Source: UBA2966 sp965242505 (GTDB lineage: Bacteria > Pseudomonadota > Alphaproteobacteria > UBA2966). From it: a stretch of DNA of 64,000 nt. Under the pieces are notes generated by a model that saw only the letters and a program-made list of their open reading frames with translations, was not told the origin of the DNA and made no database searches. This document shows, piece by piece, positions 17,369 to 26,141 of the stretch (within the stretch, counting starts at the first letter, position 1; each line of letters begins with the position of its first letter). The stretch spans positions 1,364,001 through 1,428,000 of the forward strand of contig OZ251449.1 of assembly GCA_965242505.1 (NCBI GenBank). The letters are read 5' to 3'. The position numbers and the translations under genes are program-made.

Positions 17369-17625
17369 CAGCCGACGCGATGGCCGCTGTCCCGATCCTC
17401 CCGGATCAGGACTTCCGAAGGCGTTTGCGCGCGCCCTTCGGTCTTCCGCCGCAGCCTCGCGGCGAGAGTCCGGAAGGATGCGCGCCTCGCCGCCATGTCG
17501 TCCTCGACCGCGCCTCGAAGAACATGGCGCACCTCGCCTTCCAGGGAACGGTCGTTCCCGGCGGCGCGCCGCTTGAGGCGCCGGACCACACCATCGTCCA
17601 GTTGCCGCACGTTGATCGTCGCCAT
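17368..17625 (-). CDS. vapB: VapB/FitA-type antitoxin (ribbon-helix-helix)
   Basis: This 85-residue antitoxin opens with MATINVRQLDDGVVRRLKRRA, a ribbon-helix-helix DNA-binding strand-helix typical of FitA-like antitoxins. The C-terminal half (ARLRRKTEGRAQTPSEVLIREDR) would wrap the toxin. ATG 17625 is chosen because a strong GGAGGGG precedes it and the family begins this way; the upstream in-frame ATG at 17685 has no support. It is the first gene of the overlapping run vapB-vapC-brxF-brxC and likely represses it. Confidence 0.87.
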   Translation of the reverse strand: MATINVRQLDDGVVRRLKRRAAGNDRSLEGEVRHVLRGAVEDDMAARRASFRTLAARLRRKTEGRAQTPSEVLIREDRDSGHRVG

Positions 17626-18058
17626 CGCATTACCCCTCCAACCGCCTGCCATCAATTCAGTATCATGTTGCAGCAACGCACTCAAGCGGTCACTCCGGCT
17701 TTACCGTCCCCGCTGGGTCCGACCGATCGCTTCTCTCGCCAAGAACCGGTTTCCTACGCCTTGCGGCGTTGATTGTTCACACCTGACACAGCCCGCCGTA
17801 GGTGGCGCCGGAGGGACGATCGGATGTACTCCCATGCGCTCGCGCCATCGACACGAATGGCCACCGGGAGCCGGCCGCAAGACGGCGGCGCGTTTCGGGA
17901 GAACCCAGCGCCGGATCTCGAATACTTCTCCGGGCGCGCCGAAGCCGGAAACTTTTTCCCGTACCCGGCCGCACGCCGTCGCAAGCCCGCGCGGGTTTGT
18001 CGCAATTCCGCTGGAAATCCGCTTCTCGACCGTATTGCAGAGACCATATGTTCTATTT
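17626..18058. promoter_or_regulatory. Divergent intergenic region with GTTGCAGCAAC palindrome
   Basis: These 433 bp separate the leftward vapB-brx operon from the rightward tra genes, so they should hold both promoters. The 11-bp palindrome GTTGCAGCAAC at 17667-17677 lies 42 bp before the vapB start and is a candidate VapB operator. On the minus strand TTGAGT and TACTGA with 17-bp spacing are weak promoter-like boxes nearby. The rest holds nothing I can identify. Confidence 0.4.
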
Positions 18059-19132
18059 ATGTTCATGTTCATGACCGACGACACGCAGGCCTCGCGCAAC
18101 GCCAATGCTCCCGGCGGACCCGGCGGCCTGCGCACCTGGAGGCGGCTCCTCGGCATGGCCCTCTCCGCCGCCCTCATCGGCGCCGCAGGCGCCGCCGCCT
18201 GGAAGGCCGCGCGCACCACCACCGCCCACCAGTGGTACGCCGTCGGCATGCTCGCGCTCTCCGAGACCCTCATCGGCGCCGGCCTGAACCCTCGCCGACC
18301 CAAGGAGATACGGCATGCGGACGGAAGCGCCGAAACCGTGACCCTCGAAGCTATCGCCGGACACCCACCGCTCCTCGCCCTGCGCGAACGTATGATCGAC
18401 GATCTTCTCGATGCCGCCCTGATCGGCCTCGCGGTCGGCGCCGGCATCGCCACCGCCGTCCTCGCCGCGCTCCACTATGCGGGAGGCAGACTCAAACGCG
18501 GACGCCGCTTGCGCGGCGGCGACCTGGTCTCCGCCCGCCAACTCCGACGCCGAGTCTCGCCCTTGCGCCTCCGCCTCCGGCGGCGGTTCGGACATGGCTC
18601 CGACCGGCCCCGCCGCATCGCCGGCATCCCCCTCGAGTTCCCCGGTGCATGGCCCGTCGCCCGCATCAGGCTGCGGTACGGGCAACGGCCCAAGGCCGCC
18701 GAGCGGTTCGCGCCGAGGGAAGACGGTCGGGCGGAGCGGCCGGACGAGACGAACGAGGTCATCGAACAGGCGCCCGAAGCGGAGGCCGCGGTCGACCTGT
18801 GGGAATCCGATCCGCTCCTGCCCGGAAACGGGAACCCGGCTTCCGCAAGCCGGCCGAGTCCCTCCCCGCCAGCGGTCGAGTCCGGCGCGAACGCGGAACG
18901 TTCGGAAGCCGCCGACGAACCGCAGGATATATCGCAGCCGGAGCCGTCGTTCGCGGAGGATACCGACGCCGGCGGAGGGACCGTCGGAGAAACGGCGCGA
19001 ACCGAGGCCGATCCCGACATCGGGCCGGACGAAGACGGCAGGCCGCCGGGCGCGTCCGCGAGCCGGGCGGACATGCGAGGAAGGAACAACCCCGACGGCG
19101 CCAGGCCGGAGGGCGGAATGATCCCGATCTGA
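18059..19132 (+). pseudogene. TraD-like coupling protein, motor domain deleted
   Basis: The frame encodes 357 residues (ATG 18059; 18065 and 18071 are alternatives). The N-terminus has two membrane segments (LLGMALSAALIGAAGAAAW and ALIGLAVGAGIATAVLAAL) and the LRGGDLVSARQLRRRV and RRIAGIPLEFPGA parts that precede the P-loop in TraD/VirD4-type coupling proteins. The next residues (WPVARIRLRY and an acidic, disordered tail) look like the C-terminal part. Neither Walker A nor Walker B is present. A full TraD is about 600-700 residues, so the motor appears to have been removed in frame. Without it the protein cannot pump DNA. It lies one base before the relaxase gene, the usual order traD-traI. 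It could alternatively be a dedicated short membrane partner. Confidence 0.6.
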
Positions 19133-19133
19133 G

Positions 19134-22019
19134 ATGGTCGCCTCCATCGGCGCCGTCGCCTCGCCCGCCCAAGGCGTCGCCTACTACGAACGCGACGGCT
19201 ACTACGCCAGGGACGATCCCGCGCACAGGGAAGGCAGCGCCTGGTTCGGCAAGGGCGCCGAGATGCTCGGCCTCGAAGGCCCCGTCGATCCGGACACGTT
19301 CAAGGACGTGCTGGCGGGCAAGGTCCCGGACGGGACCGGACGACGGCTCGGGCGCAGGGACAGGGAAGGCAACGTCCATCATCGCCCCGGGCGGGACGTG
19401 ACGTTCTCCGCCCCGAAGTCGGTGTCCCTCGCGGCGCTGATCGGCGGCGACGGGCGCATCGTCGCCGCGCACGACCGGGCGGTGGCGCGTGCCCTCGCCT
19501 GGATCGAGGCCAACGTCGTCGAGACCCGGATGAAGGACCCGAAGACCGGACGCATGGTCCGCGCCGGGGGGCAAAACATGGTCGCCGCCACCTTCCGGCA
19601 CGAAACCTCGCGCAATCTCGATCCCCAACTCCATACCCATGCCGTGCTCGCCAACGTGGTCCAAGGTAAGGACGGCAAGTGGCGCACGATGGCCAACGAG
19701 AGGCTCTACGCCTCGAAGATGCTGATCGGCGCCATGTACCGCAGCGAACTGGCGCGGGAGTTGGGCGCACTCGGCTACCGCGTCGAGAAGACCCATGCCG
19801 ACGGGCGCTTCGAGATCGCCGGGGTTCCGCGCGAAGTCGTGGAGGCGTTCTCGACCCGGCGCGCCGAGATCGAGGCGGCGATGGCGAAGCACGGCCTCGG
19901 CGATCCTTCCGAAAATCAGAGCCTCGCCCAGCGCGCGGCGCTGATGACCCGCGCCCACAAGCGCGACATCGACAAGGAGGCGCTCCGGGAAAGCTGGAAG
20001 AACCAGGCCGCCGACCTCGGCTTCGATGCTCGAGCCCTCGCGGCGGAAACCGCGCAACGGGAAACCGGCAGAGCATCCGGCCACGACGCCGCCGTCCCTT
20101 CCGGCGACTGGCAGGGTCCGGGAAGAGCCGTCGAGGCCAACCGGGCGGCGGCGTGGGCGGTGGCGCACCTCTCCGAGCGCGAGGCGGTGTTCTCGCGCGA
20201 CGATCTCCTGGCCGCGACCCTCGCGTGGCGGCCCGGCGCCGTGACCATCGACGGGGCCGGGCGGGCCATCGCGCGGCTGGAGAAGACGGGCGTCCTGCGC
20301 GCCGCCAACCTGCCCGTTCCCGGACGGTCGCTCACCACCGACAAGGCCGTCTCCGACGAGAGGGAGACCATCGCCCTGATGCGCGCGGGGCGGGGCCGCG
20401 GCGGCGCCGCCATGCGCGGGCGCGCCGTCGACAAGGCGCTGCGCAACGGCCCCCTCACGACCGGGCAGAAGGACGCGGTGAAATTGATCCTGTCCGGGAA
20501 GGACCGGACGGTGGGCGTCCAAGGCTACGCCGGGACCGGCAAGACCGCCATGCTGAACCGCGCCCGCGCCCTTCTGGAGAAGCGCGGGTTCGAGGTCAAG
20601 GGACTGGCGCCGTCGGCCTCGGCCGCGCGCACGCTCGCCGCCGAAGCCGGCATCGAGAGCGAGACCCTGCAACGGTTCCTCGCCCGCAACGCCGGCGTCG
20701 CCGAGGGGCGGCTCACGGACAGGGGCGAACGGACGATGCGCGCGACGTTCGAGAAGACCGTCCTGGTGGTGGACGAAGGATCGCTCGCCTCCACCGTCCA
20801 GGCCCGTGACCTGCTGCGGATCGCCAACGTCTTGCACGTTCCCCGGGTCGTGCTGGTCGGCGACGAGAAGCAGCTCGACGCCGTGGATGCCGGCAAGCCG
20901 TTCGCGCAGTTGCAGCGGGCCGGCATGGAGACGGCGACGGTGGGCGAGATCATGCGCCAGCGCGATCCGGACCTGAAGACGGCGGTCGAGGCGAGCCTCG
21001 CGGGCGACGTGCGCAAGGCGTTCGAGAAGCTCGGCGACGACGTGGCGGAGGTGAGGGCCGACAATCTCGCCGGCGCGGCCGCCGCCCGCTGGCTCCGGCT
21101 CTCGGCCTCCGAGCGCGGGAACGCCGGGCTGATGGCCCCGAGCCACGACCTGCGGGAGCAAATCAACGACATCATCCGCGAACGGCTGATCCGCGATGGC
21201 GCGATCACGGGACCGGCGATGGAGACCGAGCGCCTGGTCTCGCTCGGCTACACGCGGGCGGAGAAGTCGCTGGCCGCCAACTACGCGGCGGGAGACGTGG
21301 TGGCGTTCCACCGCGCCTACAAGCGGCTCGGGGTCGAGAAGGGAGACGAGTTGCGCGTCATCGGCATCGACCGGGACGCCGACGCCGTGAAGCTGGAGGG
21401 GAAGGACAGCTCGATCGTCGCCTGGGACCCCTACGAGCTTGCCGGCAGGACCGGCGGGGTTGAGGTCTATCGCGTCGAGGAGATGGAGCTCCGCCAGGGC
21501 GATTCCATTCGCTGGACCCGGAACGACGCGCGGCGCGAACTGGTCAACAGCGCCGCGGCGGAGGTGACCGCGGTGAAGGACCGGACGGTGCGGTTTCGCC
21601 TTGAAGACGGGCGGAGCCTGGACATGCGCCGGGACGATCCGCAGCTGCGCCACGTCGACCGCGCCTGGGCCTCCACCGTCCACGCCTTCCAGGGCCGCAC
21701 CGTCGATACCGTCATCGCGGCGATGGAAGCGAATCACCCTCACCTGACGACGCAGAAGACCCTCTACGTCGAGATCAGCCGCGCCCGGAACCGCGCCGAA
21801 CTGGTCACCGACGACCGGAACGCGCTGCGCGAGCGGCTGGAGGCCGCCACCGGCGAGCGCATCGCGGCGCTCGAGGCGGTCGAACCCGAACGGGAGAAGA
21901 GCAGAGGGCCGGAACCCGTCCCCGACCGCGGCCGGGAGCATGAAGGCCGCTCGGCGGAATCGCGCGAGCGGGTACCGGAGAAGACCCGCGAGCAGCCCGA
22001 AATCGGGATGGAAATGTAA
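19134..22019 (+). CDS. traI: MobF-family conjugative relaxase-helicase (TrwC/TraI type)
   Basis: This 961-residue protein would nick DNA at oriT, bind covalently through tyrosine and unwind the strand for transfer. Seen: paired tyrosines YY near residues 18-19 and 25-26, VTFSAPKSVSL, and the three-His metal site His156, His167 and His169 (LHTHAVL). These define the TrwC relaxase domain (about 1-300). The helicase part has Walker A GYAGTGKT at 464-471, Walker B LVVDEGS near 543-549 and a C-terminal UvrD-like block STVHAFQG followed by VEISRARN. The C-terminal tail is charged and low complexity. The protein is complete, unlike the upstream traD. No mating-pair genes are in the window, so the element may be mobilizable only. 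Confidence 0.92.
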   Translation: MVASIGAVASPAQGVAYYERDGYYARDDPAHREGSAWFGKGAEMLGLEGPVDPDTFKDVLAGKVPDGTGRRLGRRDREGNVHHRPGRDVTFSAPKSVSLAALIGGDGRIVAAHDRAVARALAWIEANVVETRMKDPKTGRMVRAGGQNMVAATFRHETSRNLDPQLHTHAVLANVVQGKDGKWRTMANERLYASKMLIGAMYRSELARELGALGYRVEKTHADGRFEIAGVPREVVEAFSTRRAEIEAAMAKHGLGDPSENQSLAQRAALMTRAHKRDIDKEALRESWKNQAADLGFDARALAAETAQRETGRASGHDAAVPSGDWQGPGRAVEANRAAAWAVAHLSEREAVFSRDDLLAATLAWRPGAVTIDGAGRAIARLEKTGVLRAANLPVPGRSLTTDKAVSDERETIALMRAGRGRGGAAMRGRAVDKALRNGPLTTGQKDAVKLILSGKDRTVGVQGYAGTGKTAMLNRARALLEKRGFEVKGLAPSASAARTLAAEAGIESETLQRFLARNAGVAEGRLTDRGERTMRATFEKTVLVVDEGSLASTVQARDLLRIANVLHVPRVVLVGDEKQLDAVDAGKPFAQLQRAGMETATVGEIMRQRDPDLKTAVEASLAGDVRKAFEKLGDDVAEVRADNLAGAAAARWLRLSASERGNAGLMAPSHDLREQINDIIRERLIRDGAITGPAMETERLVSLGYTRAEKSLAANYAAGDVVAFHRAYKRLGVEKGDELRVIGIDRDADAVKLEGKDSSIVAWDPYELAGRTGGVEVYRVEEMELRQGDSIRWTRNDARRELVNSAAAEVTAVKDRTVRFRLEDGRSLDMRRDDPQLRHVDRAWASTVHAFQGRTVDTVIAAMEANHPHLTTQKTLYVEISRARNRAELVTDDRNALRERLEAATGERIAALEAVEPEREKSRGPEPVPDRGREHEGRSAESRERVPEKTREQPEIGMEM

Positions 22020-22049
22020 GGCGGTTTCGACGCAGAGTGGTTTCGCCGA

Positions 22050-22078
22050 TTGTCAAGTGACAGGCGACATGTCATCAT
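22050..22078 (+). promoter_or_regulatory. Putative higBA promoter and operator
   Basis: TTGTCA (22050-22055) and CATCAT (22073-22078) are 17 bp apart and match the sigma70 boxes at 5/6 and 4/6. The spacer holds overlapping inverted repeats (TGTCA-AG-TGACA, and TGACA-7 nt-TGTCA), a fitting operator for HigA. The -10 ends 6 bp before the higB ATG and no Shine-Dalgarno is visible, so the transcript could be leaderless. Confidence 0.5.
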
Positions 22079-22084
22079 CTTGGC

Positions 22085-22363
22085 ATGATCGCATCGTTCA
22101 GGCACCGAGGCCTCAAGGCGCTTTACGATGATCGGGCGGCGCGGCGGGTGGCGCCTGGGCATGTCGAGAAACTGAAGGACATCCTGGGCATGCTGGATCA
22201 AAGCCGTGGACCCGACGACATGGACTTGCCGGGATTCCGACTCCACGCGCTGAAGGGCGAGATGAAAGGCCACTACGCCGTTTCGGTATCGGGGAACTGG
22301 CGCGTGACTTTCCGGTTCGAAGACGGGTCCGCAGTCGACGTCGATTACGTGGACTATCATTGA
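22085..22363 (+). CDS. higB: HigB-type RelE-fold toxin
   Basis: This 92-residue toxin of the RelE/HigB family cleaves mRNA on the ribosome. Seen: starting helix IASFRHRGLKALYDD, GFRLHALKGEMKGHYAVSVSGNWRVTFRF with the basic residues of the active face, and the ending VDYVDYH that is characteristic of this HigB group. It is followed 13 nt later by higA, the toxin-first order of hig loci. It stabilises the mobile element by addiction. Confidence 0.92.
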   Translation: MIASFRHRGLKALYDDRAARRVAPGHVEKLKDILGMLDQSRGPDDMDLPGFRLHALKGEMKGHYAVSVSGNWRVTFRFEDGSAVDVDYVDYH

Positions 22364-22376
22364 GGAGGTTTGGACC

Positions 22377-22664
22377 ATGGCAATGCGAAATCCACCTCAC
22401 CCCGGCGGCGTCGTGAGACGGCAATGTCTGAAGCCTCTCGGTCTGTCCGTGACGCGAGCCGCCGAAGGTCTGGGCGTCACGCGTCAAGCTCTTTCCCACC
22501 TCGTCAACGGTAACGCGGGTATCTCGATCGATATGGCCGTCCGCCTGTCGAAGGCGTTCGGGTCGAACCCGGAGACATGGCTCGGGATGCAGATGGCCTA
22601 CGATCTGTGGCAGGCCCGTGATCGCGCCGACCGGATCGTGGTCGAGCGATTCGAGGCGGCCTGA
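22377..22664 (+). CDS. higA: HigA antitoxin (XRE helix-turn-helix)
   Basis: This 95-residue antitoxin has the family opening PPHPGGVVRRQCLKPLGLSVT, a helix-turn-helix (AAEGLGVTRQALSHLVNG) and the FGSNPETWLGMQMAYDLW segment that HigA proteins share. GAGGAGG lies 7 nt before the ATG, much stronger than any signal for higB. That difference would favour antitoxin synthesis. It likely represses the promoter at 22050-22078. Confidence 0.93.
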   Translation: MAMRNPPHPGGVVRRQCLKPLGLSVTRAAEGLGVTRQALSHLVNGNAGISIDMAVRLSKAFGSNPETWLGMQMAYDLWQARDRADRIVVERFEAA

Positions 22665-22680
22665 ACGAGGAACTGCTGCG

Positions 22681-23004
22681 ATGAAGGATGAGAACATCGA
22701 ACTGGTAGAGGGAAGCGGCAACGTCTTTCGCGACTTCGGCGATCCCGAGGCCGATCTGAAGCAGACCAAAGCCGTCCTTGCGGCTCGGGTCATCTCCGTG
22801 CTGGACGAGCGCGGCCTCGGCGTGCGGAAGGCGTCGAGCGTGACCGGTTTCGCGGCTGCGGACTTCTCGCACGTCCGAAATGCGGACCTCGGACGCTTCA
22901 CCCTGGACCGGCTGATGAGGATGATCGGTGCCTTGGACGACCGCGTCCGGGTGACGGTCCATGTCGGCCCGCGCGAGGCGAGCCAAGCGGTGATGGCAAA
23001 ATAG
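22681..23004 (+). CDS. XRE-family antitoxin-like protein (HTH_37 type)
   Basis: These 107 residues have the opening GSGNVFRDFGDPEADLKQTKAVLAARV and a helix-turn-helix RKASSVTGFAAADFSHVRN, as in HigA2/Gp49-partner antitoxins. It starts 17 nt after higA in the same direction, with GAACGAGGAA upstream. Its usual partner, a HigB2/Gp49-type toxin, is not next to it, so it looks like an orphan antitoxin. It may regulate the neighbouring genes or protect against a toxin encoded elsewhere. Confidence 0.8.
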   Translation: MKDENIELVEGSGNVFRDFGDPEADLKQTKAVLAARVISVLDERGLGVRKASSVTGFAAADFSHVRNADLGRFTLDRLMRMIGALDDRVRVTVHVGPREASQAVMAK

Positions 23005-23060
23005 AGGGAACGGAATTCGGCGGCGCCGAAGTCGGGGATTGGATTTCCCGTTGCCGGCGG

Positions 23061-23074
23061 AGGCGATATCGCCT
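23061..23074. promoter_or_regulatory. AGGCGATATCGCCT palindrome, likely operator
   Basis: This perfect 14-bp palindrome lies 53 bp upstream of the XRE-ImmA start, just before TTGCTT at 23078. XRE repressors of this type usually bind such sites to control their own promoter. Confidence 0.5.
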
Positions 23075-23126
23075 AAATTGCTTGCATGTCCTGAATCGCA
23101 ACAATACATACAGCGAGGGGGTTCCG

Positions 23127-24233
23127 GTGACGACGCGGCTTATCGGCGCACGGATCAAGGCGCTGCGCGAGGAGCGCAAGCTCTCCCAAGACGATCTCGC
23201 GCGGCTGTTCGGATTCAAGGACCGACAAACCGTCTCGGCGATTGAGACCGGCGCGCGCCGCGTGACCGCGGATGAACTGGTGCTCGCGGTCGAGAGGCTG
23301 GGCGCGCCGCTGGAGTATTTCACCGATCCGTTCCGGCTCGCCGGCGAAGGCCGCTTCTCGTGGCGGCAGACAGGCGTCGGAGCGGAGCGGCTCGGCAAGT
23401 ACGAACGAGGCGCCGGCCGCTGGATCGCCGCGTACCGCGCCTTGGCGCCGCGGGTCGGACGCGAGGCCCCGCTCATGCGCCGGGCGCTTGGTCTTACCCG
23501 GCATTCCCGTTTCGAGGACGCCATGCTGGCCGGCGAGCGGTTCGTCGCCGAGTTCGGCCTCGGCGAGGCGCCGGCGATCGGTCTGGCGGAAGTCATGGAG
23601 CGGGAGCTCGGCATCCTGGTTCTCATGGTCGACGCCGATGACGGTATCTCGGGCGCGGCCTGCCGCCTGCCCGAATTGGACGCGGTGCTGATCGCGCGCC
23701 GCGAGGTCGTCGGCCGCCGCCATTTCGATCTCGCCCACGAGCTGTTCCACATCCTGACCTGGGACGCGATGCCGCCCGAGCACTCCGAAGAGGCAGTGGA
23801 GACCGGGGGCAACCGCGTCGAGCAGCTCGCCAACAATTTCGCGGCGGCGGCGCTCATGCCGGCCGACGCGCTGGAGCGGTTCGGCGGTTGGTCGAACCTG
23901 GCCGAAGAGGAATTGATCGCGCGGCTGAACGCCGCGGCGGACGAGCTTCACGTGACGTCCTCGGCGCTGCGGTGGCGGCTGGCCACGCTCGGCGAGATGA
24001 AGCCGGCCGCGGCGCGTTCGTTGCCCGAGGCGGCCCTGCGCAACAACGGACGCACCATCGTGGAGGACGCCCCGCCCGCTCCGTTTTCGAGACCTTTCGT
24101 CGAGGTCCTCGCTCTCGCCATCGACGGGGGCCACGTCTCGCTCCGCCGCGTCGCCGGCCTGCTTGATCTGACCGTCGAAGACTTGGCGGATCTGTTCGCG
24201 ACGCATGGCGTCGAGCACCCGGTCGATCTGTGA
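23127..24233 (+). CDS. XRE helix-turn-helix fused to ImmA/IrrE zinc protease
   Basis: This 368-residue regulator-protease has an N-terminal helix-turn-helix (IKALREERKLSQDDLARLFGF, about residues 8-60) and a C-terminal ImmA/IrrE domain with the zinc site HELFH (His204, Glu205, His208) followed by an EQLANNFAAAALMP helix. ImmA-type proteases cleave phage or mobile-element repressors. GTG 23127 is chosen because GAGGGG sits 6 nt upstream; ATG 23082 is the alternative. The PIN-like gene follows within 1-2 nt. It probably regulates itself through the palindrome at 23061 and may control the downstream genes. Confidence 0.87.
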   Translation: MTTRLIGARIKALREERKLSQDDLARLFGFKDRQTVSAIETGARRVTADELVLAVERLGAPLEYFTDPFRLAGEGRFSWRQTGVGAERLGKYERGAGRWIAAYRALAPRVGREAPLMRRALGLTRHSRFEDAMLAGERFVAEFGLGEAPAIGLAEVMERELGILVLMVDADDGISGAACRLPELDAVLIARREVVGRRHFDLAHELFHILTWDAMPPEHSEEAVETGGNRVEQLANNFAAAALMPADALERFGGWSNLAEEELIARLNAAADELHVTSSALRWRLATLGEMKPAAARSLPEAALRNNGRTIVEDAPPAPFSRPFVEVLALAIDGGHVSLRRVAGLLDLTVEDLADLFATHGVEHPVDL

Positions 24234-24234
24234 A

Positions 24235-24756
24235 GTGGCGCGGCACCATGGCCCCGTGCTCGTCGACACGAACGTCATCCTGGAGTCCCATCGGGTCGGT
24301 TCGTGGCGCGCGCTCACGGGCGGCTATCGCGTCGAAACCGTGGAGGACTGCGTGACCGAAACGCAGACGGGGTATCAGCGGCGGCGACCGAAGCGACGAA
24401 TCGATGCCGGGGAGCTGCGCGCGTCGCTCGCGGCGGTTCATGCCGTCGGGGATCGCGAGCGCGCGGAATTGGCGATTCGGGCGCACGACATCATATTGGA
24501 CAGGGGCGAGGCGTCGCTCTGGGCTCACGCGCTTCATCGGGACGACGCTTGGGTGCTGTGCGGGCCGGACAAGGCCAGCCTTCGTTTCGGGGTGCGGATG
24601 GGATGCCGCGAGCGACTTGTATCATTGGAGCGCCTCCTTGATAATGTCGGGTATCGGCCAAGGTCCTCCCTGCGAACGGCGTACACGAGGAGATGGCTGG
24701 ACGGAACGCTCAGCGATTTCGTTCTTGTGGAAAGAAACGGAGGAGGGATCCCGTGA
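24235..24756 (+). CDS. PIN-like nuclease-fold protein paired with XRE-ImmA
   Basis: About 173 residues from GTG 24235 (ATG 24205 is possible and would overlap the previous gene). PVLVDTNVILES is a PIN-type first strand with catalytic Asp; GYRVETVEDCVTE and LDRGEASLWAHAL supply further acidic positions, and WVLCGPDKASLRF resembles the last strand. Such PIN-like proteins are often next to XRE-ImmA regulators. Its stop overlaps the start of the next gene by 4 nt (GTGA). That couples it to the GTPase-caspase operon, so it may be a toxin or an accessory effector there. Composition is still high-GC, unlike the operon it touches. Confidence 0.65.
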   Translation: MARHHGPVLVDTNVILESHRVGSWRALTGGYRVETVEDCVTETQTGYQRRRPKRRIDAGELRASLAAVHAVGDRERAELAIRAHDIILDRGEASLWAHALHRDDAWVLCGPDKASLRFGVRMGCRERLVSLERLLDNVGYRPRSSLRTAYTRRWLDGTLSDFVLVERNGGGIP

Positions 24757-26138
24757 GCGATGATGTACTGCTCAGGTTCGTGACAAGGAACCTCATCGAC
24801 GTTGGTGGTGACGACACCAAGCTCACCAACTTGAGGCATGCGGCGGGTGATTTATCCGGAATTCTCAAGGAAACGCCAGCCAAGACTTTGGCGTTTTCCC
24901 TTGCAGCCTTCGATCCTGAAGTGCCGGAATCCGACCCATCAATCGCCGAAGCTGCAGACGCGCTACGTAAGAGATGGGAAACCTATGCCAACACATTTGC
25001 GACGGTGCCGGTTGCGGTTTGCAGGGCGATGTTGCTGGACGCTTTGATCCAGGCATCCCGCGGCAACGAAGCGGTTGCGATCGGATTCGCTACATCCGCA
25101 CGTAACGTATTGCCTTTCATCGAAGTCGGAAGGGAGCAGGAAATTTGGGCGGAGGTCGTTACCGAAATCGAAAGAGGGGTCGAGGAACGCGCTGAAGCTG
25201 AATGGGCGACACCTGCCTCAATTGATCTCCCGAAACTCACGTTTGATGCGATTTCCCTGACCGAAAGTCGTGTATCGGACCAGAGGGTGAATGAAAACGA
25301 GCTGGCGAAAAAGATTTTCGCCGCCGCCGGGCCGAGTTATTACTCATCAGAGGATGGAGGTAATCACTCCACCGATGGAAATAAATATTTTCCAAATCAA
25401 GATGGTCATTGGGTGTATGAATTCGGAACTCGTACTGCTACCGCTATTACTGAATTGATAGATGGAACGGTAGAACGCTTATCTGTCGAGGGTATGGGCC
25501 TATCCGAAGCACATGACGCACTTGCAGACGCGATATCCGTGCACTTGACGAGGACTACGAAGGCAGTCATCGACACAACAATGAGTCTTCAGAGACGTGC
25601 TGATCTTCTGTGGTGGAAAGAGGCGCGATTCTCACCCAGTTCCCGGAAGAGCTATCGAGAAATGGAGGTTTCTAAGGCGGCTGCATTGATGGCATTTGAT
25701 ATGCATCAGCAGATTCCTGCGTTTTCCCCTGCCAGCGTCGCTGCATTTTTGTGGGAGGCTGTGATCTCCTTGCCAAATGGTAATGAAAACCAGAAATCAC
25801 CGATCCGAAAACTGGTCGAGGATGCCGGACAAACCGATGAATTGGCCGAACTAAGAAAGGAGGCTGCCCGACTGGTGATAACTCCGACCGGGCGTGGACC
25901 GTTGCTCGGTCTGATTGCTTATCCCGAAGTACTGTCGCAAATCGACGATCGAGGTTTCCTCGACCTTGTCGGAATTAGGCCGGAGATAGAACTCAACATG
26001 CCGGATTGGTCGGTATATTTGCTTCGGGAGTTTCAGGCCGCCCGAGCCGTAACGGAAGTATCCACTCCAAAGCGCGTAATGGAAGGACCCGCCCCAAAGC
26101 GTAGGACGACTTCAAGGAAGAGGGCTTCAAGGAAGTAG
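24753..26138 (+). CDS. GASH-like all-helical protein of a GTPase conflict system
   Basis: This 461-residue protein starts at GTG 24753 behind a strong GGAGGAGGG. It is mainly helical with no catalytic motif I can name. GNEAVAIGFA, LLWWKEARFSPSSRKSY and MAFDMHQQIPAFSPASVAAFL resemble the family annotated as GTPase-associated system all-helical protein (GASH), which occurs next to paired GTPases. The end is a Lys/Arg-rich tail. It is the first gene of a five-gene run with gaps of -4 to +20 nt. I infer an adaptor or sensor role. The G+C drops sharply here compared with upstream genes, marking the start of a separately acquired block. Confidence 0.65.
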   Translation: MSDDVLLRFVTRNLIDVGGDDTKLTNLRHAAGDLSGILKETPAKTLAFSLAAFDPEVPESDPSIAEAADALRKRWETYANTFATVPVAVCRAMLLDALIQASRGNEAVAIGFATSARNVLPFIEVGREQEIWAEVVTEIERGVEERAEAEWATPASIDLPKLTFDAISLTESRVSDQRVNENELAKKIFAAAGPSYYSSEDGGNHSTDGNKYFPNQDGHWVYEFGTRTATAITELIDGTVERLSVEGMGLSEAHDALADAISVHLTRTTKAVIDTTMSLQRRADLLWWKEARFSPSSRKSYREMEVSKAAALMAFDMHQQIPAFSPASVAAFLWEAVISLPNGNENQKSPIRKLVEDAGQTDELAELRKEAARLVITPTGRGPLLGLIAYPEVLSQIDDRGFLDLVGIRPEIELNMPDWSVYLLREFQAARAVTEVSTPKRVMEGPAPKRRTTSRKRASRK

Positions 26139-26141
26139 ATC

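Noticed and set aside
18759..21941. 1060-codon open frame on the minus strand opposite the relaxase
   Set aside because: High-GC shadow of traI; the relaxase and helicase motifs are on the plus strand.
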